Positions 60,547 through 64,000 of a DNA stretch of 64,000 nucleotides are shown here, piece by piece; position 1 is the stretch's first letter; every line of letters begins with the position of its first letter. The translations under genes and the position numbers were made by a program. Source of the DNA: an uncultured Bacteroidales bacterium (GTDB lineage: Bacteria > Bacteroidota > Bacteroidia > Bacteroidales > F082). The stretch covers positions 1-64,000 of the forward strand of contig ONFF01000015.1 of assembly GCA_900317055.1 (NCBI GenBank), given 5' to 3'. Below the pieces are notes generated by a model, which saw only the letters and a list, made by a program, of their open reading frames with translations, searched no databases and had not been told where the DNA came from.

Positions 60547-61266
60547 ATGAAAAAGACGTTTTTACTGATTGCAGCCCTGTTGATGATGAGCAGCGCAGCA
60601 TTCGCTGGCGGCGGCTTTGATATCGCCATCGGCCCGAAAGTCGGTTACCAGACCGCAAAACTCTCCTATCAGAAAGCCGACATCAAGTCAAGCTTTTCCA
60701 ACCATTTCACTGCAGGTCTCTTTGGCCGCGTGACCATCGGCAGACTCTATGTGCAACCTGAAGTGTTGTACTTCAAGACCTCCAACATCTTTGAAGGACA
60801 TGTTACTGGCGTGGCAAGCGACAACCTGTTCAACCTTCCTACGGGTGCCAATGTCAACTTAACATTGAACCAAATGAACCTTCAGGTGCCTGTTATGATT
60901 GGTGTCAACATCATTGACCTCGACATCATCACTCTGCGTGCCCAAGCCGGCCCTACCGCCAACTTTGTCCTAAAGTCACAGACTTTATATGACAAAACCT
61001 ACACCCTTGATGGTCAACAAAGCGAAATAGAAAGCACAACTACCGACCAGAAGTTCGACACCAAAGCCATCTCTTGGGGTGTTCAAGCCGGTCTAGGTGT
61101 TGACTTGTTAAATCGCTTTACACTCGACATCAACTACAACTTTGGTCTGAGCAAGATGTTTGATGCTCTTAACGAGACCACTCTTGGCGAAACCTTCGAC
61201 TTCAGTAACATCGACAATACCAAACAAAGAATGTTCATGGTGACTTTGGGCATCAAATTGCTCTAA
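60547..61266 (+). CDS. outer-membrane beta-barrel protein (porin-like)
   Basis: 239 residues from ATG 60547 (signal peptide MKKTFLLIAALLMMSSAAFA). Strands such as FDIAIGPKVGYQTAKLSY and AGLFGRVTIGRLYVQPEVLYF, ending MVTLGIKLL, match small outer-membrane barrels. Function unknown. Confidence 0.82.
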   Translation: MKKTFLLIAALLMMSSAAFAGGGFDIAIGPKVGYQTAKLSYQKADIKSSFSNHFTAGLFGRVTIGRLYVQPEVLYFKTSNIFEGHVTGVASDNLFNLPTGANVNLTLNQMNLQVPVMIGVNIIDLDIITLRAQAGPTANFVLKSQTLYDKTYTLDGQQSEIESTTTDQKFDTKAISWGVQAGLGVDLLNRFTLDINYNFGLSKMFDALNETTLGETFDFSNIDNTKQRMFMVTLGIKLL

Positions 61267-61291
61267 TTCACACAGCAACATTTATTAAATG

Positions 61292-61324
61292 AAAGAGAGC
61301 GACTCGATGAGTCGCTCTCTTTTG
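61292..61324. terminator. bidirectional terminator between convergent barrel genes
   Basis: A 14-bp perfect stem AAAGAGAGCGACTC/GAGTCGCTCTCTTT with loop GAT, between convergent stops at 61266 and 61345. Confidence 0.82.
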
Positions 61325-61344
61325 GTTTGATAAAACTTAACGGT

Positions 61345-62097
61345 TTAGAAGAAGACACCAACTTCAAGACCGATACGGTTTTGCAAAACATTCAACTTGA
61401 GATCACGTTCACCCAAGTCCTTGTTTCCGGCATAGTACTTCTCGTAATTAGATGACACCAAAGCACCTCTGCTAATGCTGTTCAGGAAGTCATGAGAGAA
61501 ATAGATACCAGCGAAAACACGGGTAGTTTCCAACAAAGTGTATTCTGCACCAGCACCAATACGCAATGAGGCATGGAAGGGGTTATACTCTCCATCAGTG
61601 GCTCTGTAAGCATCATCTTTAAGGTCACCCAAAGAGAAAGAATCCATTACCTTTACGCGTTGAGTGTAGCCAAAAGCGCCACCTACTTGGGCATAAGCAC
61701 GAAGCGGAAGGTTGCCAAGTTCAGGGGTAACCAATTTCAGCATCAACGGGATTTCATAGATAGTGGTCTTGAACTTTCTATCAACTGAACCCAACTGATA
61801 ATCGGTGATAGAGTCAACGGCGCTCAGGTTGCGCTTGTCATCGAATTTATATTGACCATTTACAAAGTCAACATTAACACCCGTGACAATGGCATAGTTT
61901 TCAGCAAAATAGTACTCAGCAACAAGACCGACATCAAAACCAGTCTTTGTGCGTTGGTTAATGGCAGCACCTGTTTTTGAACCAGTCCAGTCAAAGCTAG
62001 GACCTACCTTAAAGCCAAAGGAAAAACCTTTGTACTGTGCTGAAGCAGTCAGCGACATGGCCATCAAAAGGCCAACGATAAGTAAACTTTTCTTCAT
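61345..62097 (-). CDS. outer-membrane beta-barrel protein (porin-like)
   Basis: 250 residues. Signal peptide MKKSLLIVGLLMAMSLTASAQ, then FSFGFKVGPSFDWTGS, TGFDVGLVAEYYFAEN and a GLEVGVFF barrel end. Same general family as the two preceding barrels. The -7 box TACTTTTG is at 62198-62205. Confidence 0.82.
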   Translation of the reverse strand: MKKSLLIVGLLMAMSLTASAQYKGFSFGFKVGPSFDWTGSKTGAAINQRTKTGFDVGLVAEYYFAENYAIVTGVNVDFVNGQYKFDDKRNLSAVDSITDYQLGSVDRKFKTTIYEIPLMLKLVTPELGNLPLRAYAQVGGAFGYTQRVKVMDSFSLGDLKDDAYRATDGEYNPFHASLRIGAGAEYTLLETTRVFAGIYFSHDFLNSISRGALVSSNYEKYYAGNKDLGERDLKLNVLQNRIGLEVGVFF

Positions 62098-62197
62098 TTG
62101 ATTATAGATTTAGGTTAGTATTTAAATTCGTTGAAATGCTCCGCATTGACTAACGTCGAATCTTCGATTTCGGCGTAGCCAATTTCCAATTTGGGGA

Positions 62198-62253
62198 CAA
62201 AAGTAGTCTTTTTTTTGATTGTGTGTATAAATCATGGAAAATTTCTACCTTTG
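62198..62253. promoter_or_regulatory. divergent -7 boxes between barrel gene and pepP
   Basis: Minus-strand TACTTTTG at 62198-62205 and plus-strand TACCTTTG at 62246-62253. The second excludes an in-frame ATG at 62234 as the pepP start. Confidence 0.6.
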
Positions 62254-62281
62254 TAGGACTAAAAAGCAACACCTTATCATA

Positions 62282-63574
62282 ATGAATAACACTATTCCCA
62301 ACCGACTTTTCAGCAGAAACAGAGCCAACCTTGTGGCACAATTGCCTCCAAAATCAGTGGCTGTTTTCACTGCCAACGAAGCCATGCCACGCAATGGCGA
62401 CGAATTCTATCCTTTCAGACAACAATCGGACTTTTTTTATCTCACGGGCATCAATGAAGAGAACGCCTATCTCATCATCGCACCTGACTATCCTGATGAG
62501 ACCATGCGAGAAATCCTCTTCATCGAGCCATATGATGAAGTGAAAGCCACCTGGCAAGGCGAGATGCTCGACAATGCACACGCCTCCGAGCTCTCCGGCA
62601 TAAAAACCATCAAAGGCAGCGACGCATTTTGGATTACATTGAACGACATCGTCTTTTCGGGCTATGGCGACACCATTTTTTTGAATAGCTACGAATATCC
62701 GAAATACGAATGTGCCGTAGAAACTATTCAAAAACGATTCGTCAAAAGAGTCAAAGAGTTGTACCCGATGCACAACTATGGTCGCTCCGCCCCGATTCTC
62801 AATGCCTTGCGCATGAAAAAGTCAGAGGATGAGATTGCCATTACGCAGCAAGCTTGCAACATCACCGCGAAAGCCTTCCGCCGCTGCTTGGATACCGTAA
62901 AACCTGGCATGTATGAATTTGAAGTGCAGGCAGAAATCGAATACATCTTCAAGCAGAACAATGCTACAGGCCATGCCTACGCACCCATCATCGCCGGAGG
63001 CAAGAACGGATGTTGCTTGCATTACTCCAAGAACCAAAGTCTGCTCAACGATGGTGACCTGCTGCTCTTCGACATCGGCTGTGAGCTGAAGAACTACTCC
63101 TCTGACCTCAGTCGCACCATTCCAATCAACGGCAAGTTTACTCCGCGACAGGCTGATTGCTACAACGCCGTGCTCCGCGTGATGAAAGAAATCACCAAGC
63201 TCTACCGTCCCGGTGGCACCATCAACGAAATCAACGAGACCACCCACCGCCTGATGGAACAGGAAATGATCAAGCTCGGTCTCTTCACCGCTGAAGATGT
63301 GAAGAACCAAGACCCCGAAAAGCCTCTGGAACGCAAATACCTGATGCACGGCATGTCGCATCACATCGGCCTCGACGTGCACGACAGCATCGACAAGTTC
63401 AAACCTTTTGAACCAGGCATGATACTCACCTGCGAACCAGGTATCTACATCCGCGAAGAAGGTATCGGCATCCGCATCGAGAACGACCTGCTCATCACAG
63501 AAGGCAATCCCATCAACTTGTTTGAAGGTCTGCCAACGGAAATCGAAGAGATTGAGGCGGCAATGAAAAAATGA
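62282..63574 (+). CDS. pepP: Xaa-Pro aminopeptidase (M24B)
   Basis: 430 residues from ATG 62282. The N-terminal AMP_N domain (QQSDFFYLTGINEENAYLII) and C-terminal pita-bread fold have all metal ligands expected for the family: Asp264, Asp275, His360 (HGMSHHIGLDVHD), Glu385 (CEPGIYI) and Glu400 (RIEND). It removes N-terminal residues before proline. A second M24-type gene follows. Confidence 0.92.
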   Translation: MNNTIPNRLFSRNRANLVAQLPPKSVAVFTANEAMPRNGDEFYPFRQQSDFFYLTGINEENAYLIIAPDYPDETMREILFIEPYDEVKATWQGEMLDNAHASELSGIKTIKGSDAFWITLNDIVFSGYGDTIFLNSYEYPKYECAVETIQKRFVKRVKELYPMHNYGRSAPILNALRMKKSEDEIAITQQACNITAKAFRRCLDTVKPGMYEFEVQAEIEYIFKQNNATGHAYAPIIAGGKNGCCLHYSKNQSLLNDGDLLLFDIGCELKNYSSDLSRTIPINGKFTPRQADCYNAVLRVMKEITKLYRPGGTINEINETTHRLMEQEMIKLGLFTAEDVKNQDPEKPLERKYLMHGMSHHIGLDVHDSIDKFKPFEPGMILTCEPGIYIREEGIGIRIENDLLITEGNPINLFEGLPTEIEEIEAAMKK

Positions 63575-63590
63575 TTATTTTTGCATTTTT

Positions 63591-63659
63591 GTAGAGACGC
63601 ATTGAATGCGTCTCAAATCAAACCCATATTCCATTGAGACGCAATCATTGCGTCTCTAC
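63591..63659. repeat. two family-A palindromes between tandem aminopeptidase genes
   Basis: GTAGAGACGCATTGAATGCG (63591-63618) and GAGACGCAATCATTGCGTCT (within 63632-63659). Each is 28 bp and imperfect at the inner-facing end, so the pair may be one larger element. Confidence 0.75.
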
Positions 63660-63691
63660 AGATACAGAATCAACAACAAAAACAAACCAAT

Positions 63692-64000
63692 ATGTTCGCA
63701 AAAGACATTTATAGTGGCCGTCGCGCCACATTGAAAAAAATGATCTCGAAGGGCATCGCCTTCTTCCCTGCCAACAACGAGGCGCCCTTCAACTATCCCG
63801 ACAACACCTACATCTACCGTCAGGATAGCAACTTCTCCTATTTCTTTGGCCTCAACCACCCCGATCTGGTCGGTGTCATCGACTTTGAGACGGGCGAGGA
63901 AATCCTCTTCGGCGTCGAGGTCACCATTGACGATGTGATTTGGTGCGGTCCCCTGCCCTCGCTGAAGGAACAAGGCGACTGCATCGGCATCACCGATTGC
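63692..64000 (+). CDS. second M24 aminopeptidase (3' end outside window)
   Basis: 103 codons from ATG 63692 to the edge, open throughout. The visible part (MFAKDIYSGRRATLKKMISK, YRQDSNFSYFFGLNHPDLVG) is an AMP_N-type N-terminal domain of an Xaa-Pro aminopeptidase. It follows pepP by 117 bp. The catalytic domain is not visible. Confidence 0.82.
   Translation, partial: MFAKDIYSGRRATLKKMISKGIAFFPANNEAPFNYPDNTYIYRQDSNFSYFFGLNHPDLVGVIDFETGEEILFGVEVTIDDVIWCGPLPSLKEQGDCIGITDC

Overview
The window comes from a member of the Bacteroidota, most likely an uncultured gut- or rumen-type Bacteroidales. Four things point there: the -7 box TAnnTTTG recurs upstream of most transcription units, sometimes with a TTG or TTTG about 19-20 bp further up; many secreted proteins end in a type IX secretion (T9SS) C-terminal sorting domain of the form YPNP...GxYxxxx...KFxVR; there is a complete moxR-bat operon in the Bacteroidota order; and there is a GldB-like lipoprotein. 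No rRNA, canonical tRNA, CRISPR array, transposase, integrase or phage gene was found.

Layout. 1-3765: 5' part of a large secreted Ig/BACON-like protein, cut by the window edge. 4013-5656: M49-like zinc peptidase lipoprotein. 5947-9172: acyl-CoA dehydrogenase and a biotin carboxylase/BCCP fusion. 9286-12180: T9SS-exported beta-propeller protein. 12341-21672 (minus strand): moxR, DUF58, a membrane protein, batA, batB, batC, batD, batE. 22100-24989: two secreted proteins. 25099-29867 (plus): aspartokinase and a 1089-residue multi-cofactor oxidoreductase. 30068-42907 (minus): cell-surface genes, namely outer-membrane barrels, lipoproteins, four T9SS cargo proteins of which three consecutive ones share a module of about 185 residues, a YadA-head-like protein, and a TPR/HTH sensor. 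43250-46600: AAA ATPase and EF-G. 46697-49240: sialidase. 49400-55937: small housekeeping genes (Ogt, GNAT, PhzF, Bcp, ComM), one unknown gene, GldB, and an orphan small RNA candidate at 53043-53158. 56009-64000: CinA, nucleoside phosphorylase, OmpA, three outer-membrane barrels, and two tandem M24 aminopeptidases, the second cut by the edge.

How the genes work together. The T9SS cargo (seven recognisable sorting domains), outer-membrane barrels, GldB and OmpA form a cell-surface programme; the sialidase and propeller proteins suggest host glycan or peptide use. The moxR-bat operon encodes a VWA/AAA membrane complex linked to aerotolerance or envelope integrity. The biotin carboxylase and acyl-CoA dehydrogenase pair resembles a branched-chain acyl-CoA (leucine-type) pathway.

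The most unusual feature is the density of small palindromic repeats: at least eight sequence families in 64 kb, in intergenic regions, in 5' leaders and inside genes. A 28-bp family built on GTAGAGACG lies inside three unrelated proteins, always on the coding strand and always in the same reading phase, so it encodes V-E-T-x4-S each time. Two other families (CCTGAGCCTGTCGAAGGGCC and an ATTCATCATTC type) also sit in coding sequence. At one fixed site in the sorting domains of three adjacent paralogues, either the first family or the ATTCATCATTC family is present. This resembles the in-frame palindromic elements of Rickettsia and is the strongest candidate here for an undescribed system.
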